Shown here: in pieces, positions 30,483 to 39,547 of the stretch
Layout of the letters: each line of letters starts with the position of its first letter
Position numbering within the stretch: the first letter of the stretch is position 1
NCBI RefSeq assembly: GCF_007197555.1
Contig: NZ_CP041614.1
Location: 3,340,001 to 3,404,000, forward strand
Direction: 5' to 3'
Source of the DNA: Shewanella psychropiezotolerans
GTDB lineage: Bacteria > Pseudomonadota > Gammaproteobacteria > Enterobacterales > Shewanellaceae
DNA: 64,000 nt
Notes under the pieces: model-generated
Seen by the model: only the letters and a program-made list of their open reading frames with translations
Told to the model about the DNA's origin: nothing
Database searches by the model: none
Translations under genes and position numbers: made by a program

Positions 30483-30512
30483 GGTGAGATAGCGGACCTG
30501 AACAATAGGAAC
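30483..30512 (-). pseudogene. Degraded tRNA-Ser 3' end, copy A
   Basis: GGTGAGATAGCGGA and the following ACAATAGGAAC line up with copy B. The next bases (CCTAGGGTTC) resemble the T-arm of tRNA-Ser. There is no cloverleaf. Confidence 0.45.
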
Positions 30513-30544
30513 CCTAGGGTTCAATCACCATTTTATAAATAGCA

Positions 30545-30572
30545 AAAAGGCCGCTTATTAAAGCGGTCTTTT
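30545..30572 (-). terminator. Terminator of tRNA-Ser
   Basis: AAAAGGCCGCTT (30545-30556) pairs with AAGCGGTCTTTT (30561-30572), with one G-U pair. It begins 8 nt past the tRNA CCA end. Confidence 0.8.
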
Positions 30573-30579
30573 CTAAATG

Positions 30580-30670
30580 TGGCGGAGAGATAGGGATTTG
30601 AACCCTAGATGGGCTATAAACCCATGCCGGTTTTCAAGACCGGTGCATTCGACCACTCTGCCATCTCTCC
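30580..30670 (-). tRNA. tRNA-Ser (anticodon UGA)
   Basis: A 91-nt type II tRNA with CCA encoded. The acceptor GGAGAGA pairs with TCTCTCC, and the anticodon loop is CTTGAAA (TGA) closed by CCGGT/ACCGG. A long variable arm (CATGGGTTTATAGCCCATC) and a GGTTCAAATCC T-arm are present. All arms can be drawn. Confidence 0.97.
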
Positions 30671-30791
30671 GAACGCCGCGAATAATATAGTGACACCTCA
30701 GTCTTGTAAAGGCCTCAAATGCACATTTTCATCATAAGAAGGCCTAAACCTGATTGAACGGTCAATATTGGCGCTATTTGGCTATTTTATA

Positions 30792-32051
30792 TCAACTTTT
30801 ATCCGTTTTATCAGTGTTTAGCGCAATACGCGCAGGATCAGGGGTGACAAAGTGTGCTTTCACCTGTGACCAGGAGTTCTGTTTTCTCAACCAATAGCCT
30901 CCAAGTACTCCAATTGCACAGGCAAGTATTCCCCATCCGATTGCGACTTCACCAAGAGCAGCCCAGATAGCGACTAAACTTGAGGCACCGAAGGCGATAC
31001 CTATCTGTAAGAAGTTTTGCAGACCTGCCGCTTTCGCCGCATTATCGGTAAACTCTTGTAGCGCATTATTGACGACTATCGGGTAGATTGCGCCGTTTGC
31101 AGCCGCTAAAGCCGAGAAAGAAATTAACAGAGGTAGCAAGGTATCAACAGAAAAGACCAGTGTGCTGGCCACAATGGCTAATACACATAGGGCAAATACC
31201 GTGAGTAGAACTGAGAGTGTTTTTTCAGTCCCTATTTTCCTTATTAATATTTTACTGGCATAACCACCAACGATAAACATAACCGTCTGTGGAATAAAGC
31301 TCAGTCCAATCTCCTTGGTAGCGAATCCATGTTGCTCCATGACAATTGGCCACACGGTTAGATAGGCAAAGAATGCACCGGAGCAAGCTCCGAAGATGAT
31401 CACGTTCCCCAAGTATTTGGTATTATTTAGCAGACCCCAATTAGAAATAGCGCGAGTCTGACTTGCCTTATGCTTTTCAATTGCTTCTTTGGGCACAAAT
31501 ATTAGTGTCATTAACATAAGAAAGGCGGCCAGCCCAGTTAAAATCATGAAAATACTTTGCCACCCCGTGCTTTCTAATACTAATGCACCTAATAAGGGGG
31601 CTAAAGCCGGTGAAAGCGCCACTAGAGGCATGATATTCGAAAATACCCGCTGAGCCTTGGCTGCATCGTATTTTTCTATGACGATAGCTTGCCAGATCAC
31701 CCCAGCGCTACAAGCTCCTATGGCTTGAAAGAAGCGTGACACATTAAAAGCGAATACTGTTTCACTCGATGCTATTGAGAAACTGGCAGCCGCAAAAATG
31801 GCTAAACCGACTAACAAGGAATTACGCTTGCCAATACGTAGGACTAATGGACCATACAATAGTTGACCAATGGCCAAACCGGCGAGAAAACTCGTGAGTG
31901 TGCTGGCAACTTGCGCTGGCGATGCCTGCATGGTGTTTTCAATCGCTTTAAACGCAGGAAGATACATATCGGTGGCAATAAAACCTAGCATGCTGAGCAA
32001 AGCTAAGTAAGATAGAAAAAAGAAGTACTTGGTATTATTTACTGAATTCAT
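30792..32051 (-). CDS. punC: MFS transporter of the Bcr/CflA family, PunC-like purine nucleoside carrier
   Basis: A 419-residue, 12-helix transporter starting with ATDMYLPAFKAIENTM, the TDxYLP signature of the Bcr/CflA drug-proton antiporters. The charged cytoplasmic loop LVLRIGKRNS follows helix 2. It is divergently paired with a clear PunR orthologue. In E. coli the same pair (ydhC/ydhB) was renamed punC/punR for adenosine uptake, so a purine nucleoside role is favoured over drug export. Other purine-related transporters occur at 56,248 and 59,432 in this window. Confidence 0.82.
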   Translation of the reverse strand: MNSVNNTKYFFFLSYLALLSMLGFIATDMYLPAFKAIENTMQASPAQVASTLTSFLAGLAIGQLLYGPLVLRIGKRNSLLVGLAIFAAASFSIASSETVFAFNVSRFFQAIGACSAGVIWQAIVIEKYDAAKAQRVFSNIMPLVALSPALAPLLGALVLESTGWQSIFMILTGLAAFLMLMTLIFVPKEAIEKHKASQTRAISNWGLLNNTKYLGNVIIFGACSGAFFAYLTVWPIVMEQHGFATKEIGLSFIPQTVMFIVGGYASKILIRKIGTEKTLSVLLTVFALCVLAIVASTLVFSVDTLLPLLISFSALAAANGAIYPIVVNNALQEFTDNAAKAAGLQNFLQIGIAFGASSLVAIWAALGEVAIGWGILACAIGVLGGYWLRKQNSWSQVKAHFVTPDPARIALNTDKTDKS

Positions 32052-32181
32052 AAAATATTACTACTAATAAAAACTAAAGATAATTACATTGGCTGCGCAG
32101 TCTAATCACTTGCAATATTGAAGTGAAACGTTTAATTTTGATATCAGCCTTCAAAAAAAATCACAGCAAGGAAATGCGGGT

Positions 32182-33084
32182 ATGCTTTCTGAACAATCAC
32201 TGCAATTGATCGATATGGTCGCACGGGTAGGTAGTTTTACCGCCGCGGCAAATAAACTGCACAAGGTACCTTCGGCTGTCAGCTATGCGGTAAAACAGGT
32301 AGAAGAAGAATTAGGCGTCACTTTATTTGAACGCCATCATCGTAGTGTCAGCTTAACCTTAGCGGGTGAACATTTCGTTAAACAGACTCGTATTCTATTA
32401 ACAAACATGGCCTCGATGAAAGATGATACAAAACGTATCGCTAATGGTTGGCAACCTACATTATCTATTGCCTTCGATAATATTGTCCGTGCAGACAAGA
32501 TCAGTGTACTCATCGCCGATTTTTATCGACAATTCACCAATGTTGAACTCATCATTCGTATCGAAGTATTCAATGGAGTCTGGGAGTCCATCGCTAATGG
32601 TCGCAGTGATATCGCCATTGGTGCAACTACAGCGATTCCTGTCGGTGGCGAATATCACTTCAGGGATATGGGCGAAATACAATGGGCCTTTTTAGTCAGT
32701 AAGCATCACCCATTGGCTAAGATCGATCGACCATTAGCCGATGATGAGCTACGTCAATACCCTTCTATTTGTCTTGAAGATACGTCTCGTGAAATTCCTA
32801 AACGCATGACCTGGTTGTTAAATAACCAGCGTCGCTTAGTGGTCCCGGATTGGATAAGAGCAATAAACTGTTTCCGTGAAGGTCTGGGCATAGGTTATAT
32901 GCCACTGCACTTTGCCGAACCATTTATCAAAACCGGCTCTTTAATACTCAAAGATTTAGAGCAACCTAGGACCCCAAGCCCATGTTGCCTTGCTTGGAAT
33001 GGCGCAAATAAGTCTCCAGCCATGTCTTGGGTACTCGAATATTTAGGCGATAGTGAAAAATTACACAATGATTGGTTTCTATAA
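32182..33084 (+). CDS. punR: LysR-type regulator PunR
   Basis: A 300-residue LysR-type activator. The N-terminal helix-turn-helix (~1-60) reads LIDMVARVGSFTAAANKLHKVPSAVSYAVKQVEEELGVTLFERHHR. Its long matches to E. coli PunR as I remember it include IANGW, DIAIGATTAIPVGG, RDMG, EDTSR..PKR.TWLL.NQ.R.VVPDW and the end WVLEYLGDSEKLHNDW. It should bind the 130-nt gap to punC and respond to adenosine or inosine (known for E. coli, inferred here). A partial PurR-box-like AGTGAAACGTTTAATT lies at 32122-32137 in that gap. Confidence 0.9.
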   Translation: MLSEQSLQLIDMVARVGSFTAAANKLHKVPSAVSYAVKQVEEELGVTLFERHHRSVSLTLAGEHFVKQTRILLTNMASMKDDTKRIANGWQPTLSIAFDNIVRADKISVLIADFYRQFTNVELIIRIEVFNGVWESIANGRSDIAIGATTAIPVGGEYHFRDMGEIQWAFLVSKHHPLAKIDRPLADDELRQYPSICLEDTSREIPKRMTWLLNNQRRLVVPDWIRAINCFREGLGIGYMPLHFAEPFIKTGSLILKDLEQPRTPSPCCLAWNGANKSPAMSWVLEYLGDSEKLHNDWFL

Positions 33085-33288
33085 ATAAGGCAAATCACGC
33101 ATTATTCGCCACTTGAGGAGGTAAAATGTACTTTGTGACTTTAACCCCCTATCAAGCTAAGGTATGATTCAATAACTTGCAAACATGTATAAGGGTTAAT
33201 CAGAGAATATGGAACTCTTTGACTGAACCATCATCTAATTACAGGCATCAAGTACAACACTCGATTTTAAGGGTCACTGGAGAGATTT

Positions 33289-33951
33289 ATGACGCAACAG
33301 ACAATGTATTCAACAGGAGCTTCCACACTGGAAGTGAATAAGCTTCTAAAAAACACCTATATGCTACTTTCAATGACATTAGCTTTCTCTGCCGTATGTG
33401 CAGGATTAGCCATGGCATTAGCCATTAGCCCCATGATGTCCCTCGGACTATCGATTGGTAGCTTAATCTTGTTATTTGTCACTTTGAGAAAAGCCGACAC
33501 AGGTGCTGGCCTTTTTTGGGTATTTGCCTTCACTGGCATGCAAGGTGCGTCTCTTGGCTACATCCTGAACCATTATGCGGGTATGGCAAACGGTCCTCAG
33601 TTGATCATGCAGGCTTTAGGCTTAACTTCAGTGGTTTTTATCACTCTTTCTGGATACGCCATTACCACTAAGAAAGATTTCTCCTTTATGCGTGGTTTCT
33701 TGATTGCCGGCCTTGTTATCGCAATCGTCGCGGGTATCGCAAATATCTTCATCGGTAGCGGTGTGGTATTCATGGCACTGAATGCGGGTATTGCCTTACT
33801 GATGACTGGCTTCATCCTTTATGATACTAGCCGTATCGTAAACGGTGGTGAGACCAACTACATACGTGCAACTGTCGCCCTGTACTTAGATTTCATCAAC
33901 TTGTTCATTGCCCTTCTTCACCTGATGGGCATTGGTGGTAATGACGATTAA
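33289..33951 (+). CDS. yccA: BAX inhibitor-1/YccA-family membrane protein
   Basis: A seven-helix inner-membrane protein of 220 residues. In E. coli YccA binds FtsH and modulates its proteolysis. Helices start at ~25 (TYMLLSMTLAFSAVCAGLAMAL) and continue to the C-terminus. The conserved GFILYDTSRIVNGGETNYIRATVALYLDFINLFIALL block is present, carrying the family's paired Asp residues. GGAGAG precedes the ATG. It is monocistronic, with a terminator at 34019. Confidence 0.93.
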   Translation: MTQQTMYSTGASTLEVNKLLKNTYMLLSMTLAFSAVCAGLAMALAISPMMSLGLSIGSLILLFVTLRKADTGAGLFWVFAFTGMQGASLGYILNHYAGMANGPQLIMQALGLTSVVFITLSGYAITTKKDFSFMRGFLIAGLVIAIVAGIANIFIGSGVVFMALNAGIALLMTGFILYDTSRIVNGGETNYIRATVALYLDFINLFIALLHLMGIGGNDD

Positions 33952-34012
33952 TCACATCTGGCAATGTGTTTATCGATAAAGAAATAACACGTTTCAGTTT
34001 GCGTTAATGCGT

Positions 34013-34018
34013 TATAAT
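34013..34018 (+). promoter_or_regulatory. Possible -10 element before tusD
   Basis: TATAAT, 74 nt upstream of the tusD start. It immediately precedes the yccA terminator hairpin, so transcription from here would have to pass that hairpin. No good -35 at 17 nt. Confidence 0.3.
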
Positions 34019-34043
34019 GGCCCCTTATTGGGGCTATTTTTTT
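34019..34043 (+). terminator. Terminator after yccA
   Basis: GGCCCC pairs with GGGGCT around TTATT, followed by ATTTTTTT. Confidence 0.8.
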
Positions 34044-34092
34044 GCCCTTCTTAAAGTAATTTTAATCGTTACAGCTATTTTTAAGTATAACC

Positions 34093-34482
34093 ATGAGCAA
34101 ATTTATCATTCAGGTCAATGGCGCAGCCTATTCAAGTTCTGCCAGTTATAACGCCTACCAATTTTCAAAATCCGCCCTCGAATCGGGTCACGAGATCATC
34201 CGTGTCTTCTTTTATCAAGATGGCGTCTTCAATACGAGTGGCCTCAATAGCCCGGCATCGGACGAGTTCGACCTGACGCGAGCATGGGTTAGCCTATCGG
34301 AGAAATACCGGCTCGATTTGGTTAACTGTATCTCTGCCGCGTTAAGGCGAGGCATCATCTCTGAAACTGAAGCCAAAGAAAACCAGGTTTCCCATTGGAA
34401 CATGCAAGCTCCCTTCACTATGGGTGGCCTAGGTGAACTCGTCACAGGTTTAGAAAGCGCTGATCGATTGGTGAGTTTTTAA
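34093..34482 (+). CDS. tusD: Sulfur-relay protein TusD
   Basis: Catalytic subunit of the TusBCD sulfurtransferase, which takes persulfide from TusA and passes it to TusE for 2-thiolation of tRNA wobble uridine. The 129-residue DsrE-like protein has the active cysteine at ~79 (LDLVNCISAALRRG), and the family segments AYSSSASYNAYQF and FTMGGLGELV. Its stop overlaps the tusC start by one base. The gene heads a compact tusDCBE operon. Confidence 0.95.
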   Translation: MSKFIIQVNGAAYSSSASYNAYQFSKSALESGHEIIRVFFYQDGVFNTSGLNSPASDEFDLTRAWVSLSEKYRLDLVNCISAALRRGIISETEAKENQVSHWNMQAPFTMGGLGELVTGLESADRLVSF

Positions 34483-34838
34483 TGAAGAAGCTAACGATTA
34501 TTTTTCGCCGCGCCCCCCACGGCACGCCTCATGGCAGAGAAGCGCTGGATCTCGCCTTACTCAGTGCCAGTTTCGAACAAGAAGTCAGCTTAATTTTTGT
34601 CGATGAAGGTGTACTCCATCTCATCCCGGAGCAGCAACCTGAAATCGCGGGGGCAAAGGATTATATCTCGACTTTCGGGGCTCTCGATCTTTATGATATA
34701 GAAACCGTATTGGCTTGTCGCGAGTCACTGCAGCGTTTCGGGCTGGCCAATAATGAGTTAACCATCTCAGTAGAAAGGGTCACGAGTAAAAATATAACAG
34801 AGCAGTTACAGGCAGCAGACGAGGTTTTAGTTTTCTAA
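34482..34838 (+). CDS. tusC: Sulfur-relay protein TusC
   Basis: A 118-residue DsrF-like subunit of the TusBCD heterohexamer, without a catalytic role in E. coli. It begins with FRRAPHGTPHGREALDLALLSASFEQEVSLIFVDEGV, the typical TusC/DsrF N-terminus. The ATG overlaps the tusD stop and the stop overlaps the tusB start, indicating coupled translation. Confidence 0.94.
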   Translation: MKKLTIIFRRAPHGTPHGREALDLALLSASFEQEVSLIFVDEGVLHLIPEQQPEIAGAKDYISTFGALDLYDIETVLACRESLQRFGLANNELTISVERVTSKNITEQLQAADEVLVF

Positions 34839-35119
34839 TGATCTTACACCATATACAAACTTCACCGAATCAAGACAATGCATTAAGCTGTGCCGTTAAC
34901 TATGCGGGTCAAGCTGACAGCTTTTTACTCTCAGGCAATGGAGTTTATGCCCTCTTAGAAGATAAATGGCAGCAGGCGCTGCAAGATAAACGGCTCTTCC
35001 TGCTTAAAAGCGACGTACAGGCCCGTGGCCTCACTAGGCAACTCGTCGAGTATCCATGTATCGACCATAACGAATTTGTACAACAAGCGTTAATTCATAA
35101 GAAGGTGATCACTTGGTGA
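34838..35119 (+). CDS. tusB: Sulfur-relay protein TusB
   Basis: A 93-residue DsrH-like subunit of TusBCD. It has the short Rossmann-like start ILHHIQTSP and the conserved [14 protein letters not shown] region. The C-terminal VITW is typical. The frame overlaps tusC by one base and tusE by four (GTGA). Confidence 0.92.
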   Translation: MILHHIQTSPNQDNALSCAVNYAGQADSFLLSGNGVYALLEDKWQQALQDKRLFLLKSDVQARGLTRQLVEYPCIDHNEFVQQALIHKKVITW

Positions 35120-35451
35120 ACCACATAGATTATCAAGACAAGAAAATAGAGACAGACCATCAAGGCTACCTTAAGCAGGTCAGTGATTGGAATCAAGAGA
35201 TAGCTGAGATCATCGCCCAAGGTGAGGATATTGAGCTCACAGCAGCACACTGGGAAGTGATTTTATTCGTACGTGACTTCTACTTAGAGTTTAAGACCAG
35301 CCCGGCGATTCGTGTATTGGTCAAAGCCATCGGCCAGAAGCTAGGTGCAGATAAAGGCAATTCCAAATACCTGTACACCCTATTCCCCATTGGACCAGCG
35401 AAACAAGCGACGAAGATAGCGGGTCTACCAAAACCTGCAAAATGTCTCTAA
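35116..35451 (+). CDS. tusE: Sulfur-relay protein TusE (DsrC family)
   Basis: Carries persulfide from TusBCD to MnmA. The start is a GTG at 35116 overlapping the tusB stop; a TTG one codon earlier is less likely. The 111-residue protein has the DsrC fold motifs [34 protein letters not shown] and [32 protein letters not shown]. The penultimate cysteine is the sulfur carrier. Confidence 0.95.
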   Translation: MNHIDYQDKKIETDHQGYLKQVSDWNQEIAEIIAQGEDIELTAAHWEVILFVRDFYLEFKTSPAIRVLVKAIGQKLGADKGNSKYLYTLFPIGPAKQATKIAGLPKPAKCL

Positions 35452-35549
35452 TTACATCTTAGATTTGATATTGATATTGATATGACCCAGATTAATCGGC
35501 TAGGATTATGTTCAGCAACTGCCCCTAGCCTCATTCCCTACCCATTAAA

Positions 35550-35586
35550 AAACCTCTAGCGAACTTGCTCAGCTCTATAGAGGTTT
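35550..35586. terminator. Bidirectional terminator between tusE and the small membrane protein
   Basis: AAACCTCTA (35550-35558) pairs with TAGAGGTTT (35578-35586), with A- and T-rich flanks. It serves tusE on the plus strand and possibly the 40-residue gene on the minus strand. Confidence 0.7.
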
Positions 35587-35599
35587 AAATATCAATAAG

Positions 35600-35722
35600 T
35601 TAGGTAATATTCTTCAGGATAATTAACGCGGCTTCCCCAAAGGTAGCGAACATTATCCCGCCAAAAGCACAGATGATCACCACATAGCTAAGCCACTGAA
35701 AGTAGCGCCTATCACTATCCAT
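35600..35722 (-). CDS. Small membrane protein, 40 aa
   Basis: An ATG at 35722 with AGGAAA nine bases upstream gives a 40-residue protein: a charged N-terminus (MDSDRRYFQW), then one hydrophobic helix (LSYVVIICAFGGIMFATFGEAAL) and a short polar tail. Positive charges before the helix suggest N-in topology. It ends just before a terminator hairpin. No family is recognised; the binding site, helix and terminator together make it a credible gene. Confidence 0.6.
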   Translation of the reverse strand: MDSDRRYFQWLSYVVIICAFGGIMFATFGEAALIILKNIT

Positions 35723-35832
35723 TTGCTATTTCCTGTTTTGTCTTGTTCTTCTGATTTTTAAAACAGTTGTGGCTCCGCTCTTCCCATGTACCTAGGACAG
35801 TCTTAATGACATAAGCGAAGCCATAGCTAATA

Positions 35833-37122
<1,290 letters not shown>

Positions 37123-37137
37123 TTATATTCTTAATAG

Positions 37138-37512
37138 TTAAATGCGAGAAAAAACCAACTGCTGCCCCAAATAGACCATGAATATACACAGGCTAAGGTT
37201 CAGAGTGATATTAAAAAATGCCTTTAGCCAAGCACCACTCTGAATGAGTAACAGAGTTTCGTTGGAAAAAGTTGAAAAAGTGGTGAGTGCGCCTAATAGG
37301 CCAACACCAACCATAGCTTTAATTTCAGGACTGACTTCACTGACCTGACCCAAGGCATAAATAATGCCCATCATAAAGGAGCCCAGAATATTGACTAACA
37401 GTGTACCAAAAGGAAATGCAGAGCCAAATAGCTGAACCATGAAAATTGAGATCAGATAACGAAAAACTGCACCAATCGATCCCCCCAAAGCAACAAATAG
37501 AATATTATTCAT
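37138..37512 (-). CDS. crcB: Fluoride channel CrcB/Fluc
   Basis: A four-helix dual-topology fluoride exporter of 124 residues. I take the ATG at 37512 ([22 protein letters not shown]), the conserved start; 12 further codons upstream would lie within rarA. The fluoride-channel residues [14 protein letters not shown] and [15 protein letters not shown] are present. It overlaps the rarA stop by 8 nt. No crcB-type fluoride riboswitch is visible, as expected for an internal gene. Confidence 0.95.
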   Translation of the reverse strand: MNNILFVALGGSIGAVFRYLISIFMVQLFGSAFPFGTLLVNILGSFMMGIIYALGQVSEVSPEIKAMVGVGLLGALTTFSTFSNETLLLIQSGAWLKAFFNITLNLSLCIFMVYLGQQLVFSRI

Positions 37513-38836
37513 ACCGTTTAACCTCACTGTCTTTGTCGAGCTGTGCAAGATGCTCTAATTTGGCCTTGATCCGCTTCTCGAAGCCATGTTCCGTTGGGTA
37601 ATAAAACCGACTCTGAGCCAGTCTTTGAGGAAAATAATTCTCTCCACTGGCATAAGCGTTAGGTTCATCATGGGCATAGCGGTAACCCTCACCATAACCA
37701 AGATCTTGCATCAACTGAGTCGGTGCGTTACGCAGATGCTCAGGCACTGCATCTTGACCCGTTTCTCGCGCCAGTTGACGGGCGGCCTTGAACGCAGTGT
37801 AAACCGCGTTACTCTTGGGTGCGCTGGCGAGATAAACGATGGCTTGTGCCAACGCGCGCTCACCTTCTGATGGACCCACGCGATGAAAACATTCCCATGC
37901 ATTGAGCGCGACGGTCATGGCTACTGGATCGGCGTTGCCTATATCTTCAGAGGCAATTGCAAGTAGCCTACGTGCAATATAGAGAGGATCGCAGCCCCCT
38001 TCTAACATTCGGCAGAACCAGTAAAGCGCCGCATCAGGCGCCGAGCCACGAATCGACTTATGTACGGCAGAGATAAGATCGTAGAACTGATCGCCATTCT
38101 TATCGAACCCCGCCAGCTGTTGACCAGCGACTTCGATGATCATCTGTTCGCTGAATGACTCACCATCGGCGATCATGTCGCTCATCAATTCAATTAAGTT
38201 AAGGGCTTTACGTGCATCACCATCACACACATTGGCCAGCTTTTCGGCCACCGCATCGGGTATCTTGAGCTGCCTTTTACCAAGACCACGCTCATCATCA
38301 GTTAATGCCTGCCTGACAATTTGAATTATCTCATCATTAGTCAGTCTCTTAATCAGATAGACCCGCGCCCGGGATAATAGGGCATTGTTAATCTCGAATG
38401 AGGGGTTTTCTGTGGTCGCGCCGACAAAAATGACCGTTCCATCTTCGATAAAGGGCAAGAAGGCATCTTGCTGGCTCTTATTAAACCTGTGTACTTCATC
38501 GACAAAGAGTAAGGTTCTTTGACCACGAGACTCTGAGACATTTTTAGCATGTTCAATCGCCGTGCGGATCTCCTTCACACCGGACGTTACCGCTGAAATA
38601 CGTTCAACATGAGCATTGGCATAATGGGCAACGAGTTCAGCCAGCGTTGTTTTTCCCGTCCCCGGCGGCCCCCAAAACAACATCGAATGAGCGCGCCCGG
38701 CTTCAAGTGCTTTACGAAGTGGCTTCCCCTCACCTAACAGATGAGATTGACCTATGTATTGTTCCAACACTTCGGGCCGCATACGTGCGGCCAAAGGTCT
38801 GAAATCTGGGGCGAAATCGAAACTAAAACTGGACAC
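37505..38836 (-). CDS. rarA: Replication-associated recombination protein RarA (MgsA)
   Basis: A 443-residue AAA+ clamp-loader-like protein acting at stalled forks. Walker A GPPGTGKT is at 56-63, and Walker B and sensor are in [26 protein letters not shown]. The C-terminal tetramerisation domain has [29 protein letters not shown]. It lies between lolA and crcB as in related genomes and is intact. Confidence 0.97.
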   Translation of the reverse strand: MSSFSFDFAPDFRPLAARMRPEVLEQYIGQSHLLGEGKPLRKALEAGRAHSMLFWGPPGTGKTTLAELVAHYANAHVERISAVTSGVKEIRTAIEHAKNVSESRGQRTLLFVDEVHRFNKSQQDAFLPFIEDGTVIFVGATTENPSFEINNALLSRARVYLIKRLTNDEIIQIVRQALTDDERGLGKRQLKIPDAVAEKLANVCDGDARKALNLIELMSDMIADGESFSEQMIIEVAGQQLAGFDKNGDQFYDLISAVHKSIRGSAPDAALYWFCRMLEGGCDPLYIARRLLAIASEDIGNADPVAMTVALNAWECFHRVGPSEGERALAQAIVYLASAPKSNAVYTAFKAARQLARETGQDAVPEHLRNAPTQLMQDLGYGEGYRYAHDEPNAYASGENYFPQRLAQSRFYYPTEHGFEKRIKAKLEHLAQLDKDSEVKRYE

Positions 38837-38852
38837 TTATCTCTCTTAGCTG

Positions 38853-39478
38853 TTAATTAACGGCATTTAAGCGTTGATCGTCGATATCAACATCTTCAGG
38901 CAGGGTAAACTTAAACAATGACTTCTCTGCTTCAGTGATAGATGTCTGATCAGATAGCTGAAATGAACTCACATTACCCTGCTGATCTTCTAGCACCATC
39001 TGAGTCAAGGTATTGTCTTTGAAGCAAACTTGTACCGACTCGACACCCGCATCGACACTCTTAGGTTTTATATCGAAACAATCACCTTTCAAGGTCACCG
39101 AATACTTCGCCCAGGTATCTTCGTCTCTATGAACGAGCAGGGCTATGGGGACGCGGTGATCGCTTGATTAAGATCCATCACTGAGACCTGCTCTGCAAAT
39201 GGATTATAGATCCACACATCTGTGCCATCGGCGACAATCAGCGACTCGTCAGGTTCAGTAAGATGCCAATAGAACTGATTCGGGTAGGCTAAAGCAAACA
39301 CGCCACTGCCTTTTTGGATCTCTTTATTATTGATGTCCGTCACGACCTGACTAAAGTTTGCCTTAAGTGTGGCCACTTCTTCTAGCTTCGCTCGAAGTGC
39401 AGATGATTCATCCGCAACGGCGAGATGTGATGCCATCAAGGGCAGTGCCATTACCAATAAGGTTACTCTTTTTCTCAT
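38853..39478 (-). CDS. lolA: Outer-membrane lipoprotein carrier LolA, broken by one missing base
   Basis: Periplasmic chaperone that carries lipoproteins from LolCDE to LolB. A signal peptide is clear ([22 protein letters not shown]). The first frame runs to [10 protein letters not shown] and stops. The correct continuation, [28 protein letters not shown], is in the neighbouring frame to 38853. The break is a GGGG run at 39147-39150 (plus strand). One more base gives ITASPIALLVH and 208 residues, the normal LolA length. As lolA is essential in related bacteria, the break is most likely a sequencing error. It sits between ftsK and rarA, its usual place. Confidence 0.95.
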
Positions 39479-39547
39479 GATCTTTCCTTATAACAAATTC
39501 TGTTATCACCTTAGGCCAAAGTTAAAGCTTAACTAACCAAAGATTCA

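Noticed and set aside
30327..30524. 65-residue minus-strand ORF near tRNA-Ser
   Set aside because: It runs across two degraded tRNA tails and a hairpin and has no ribosome site or family match.
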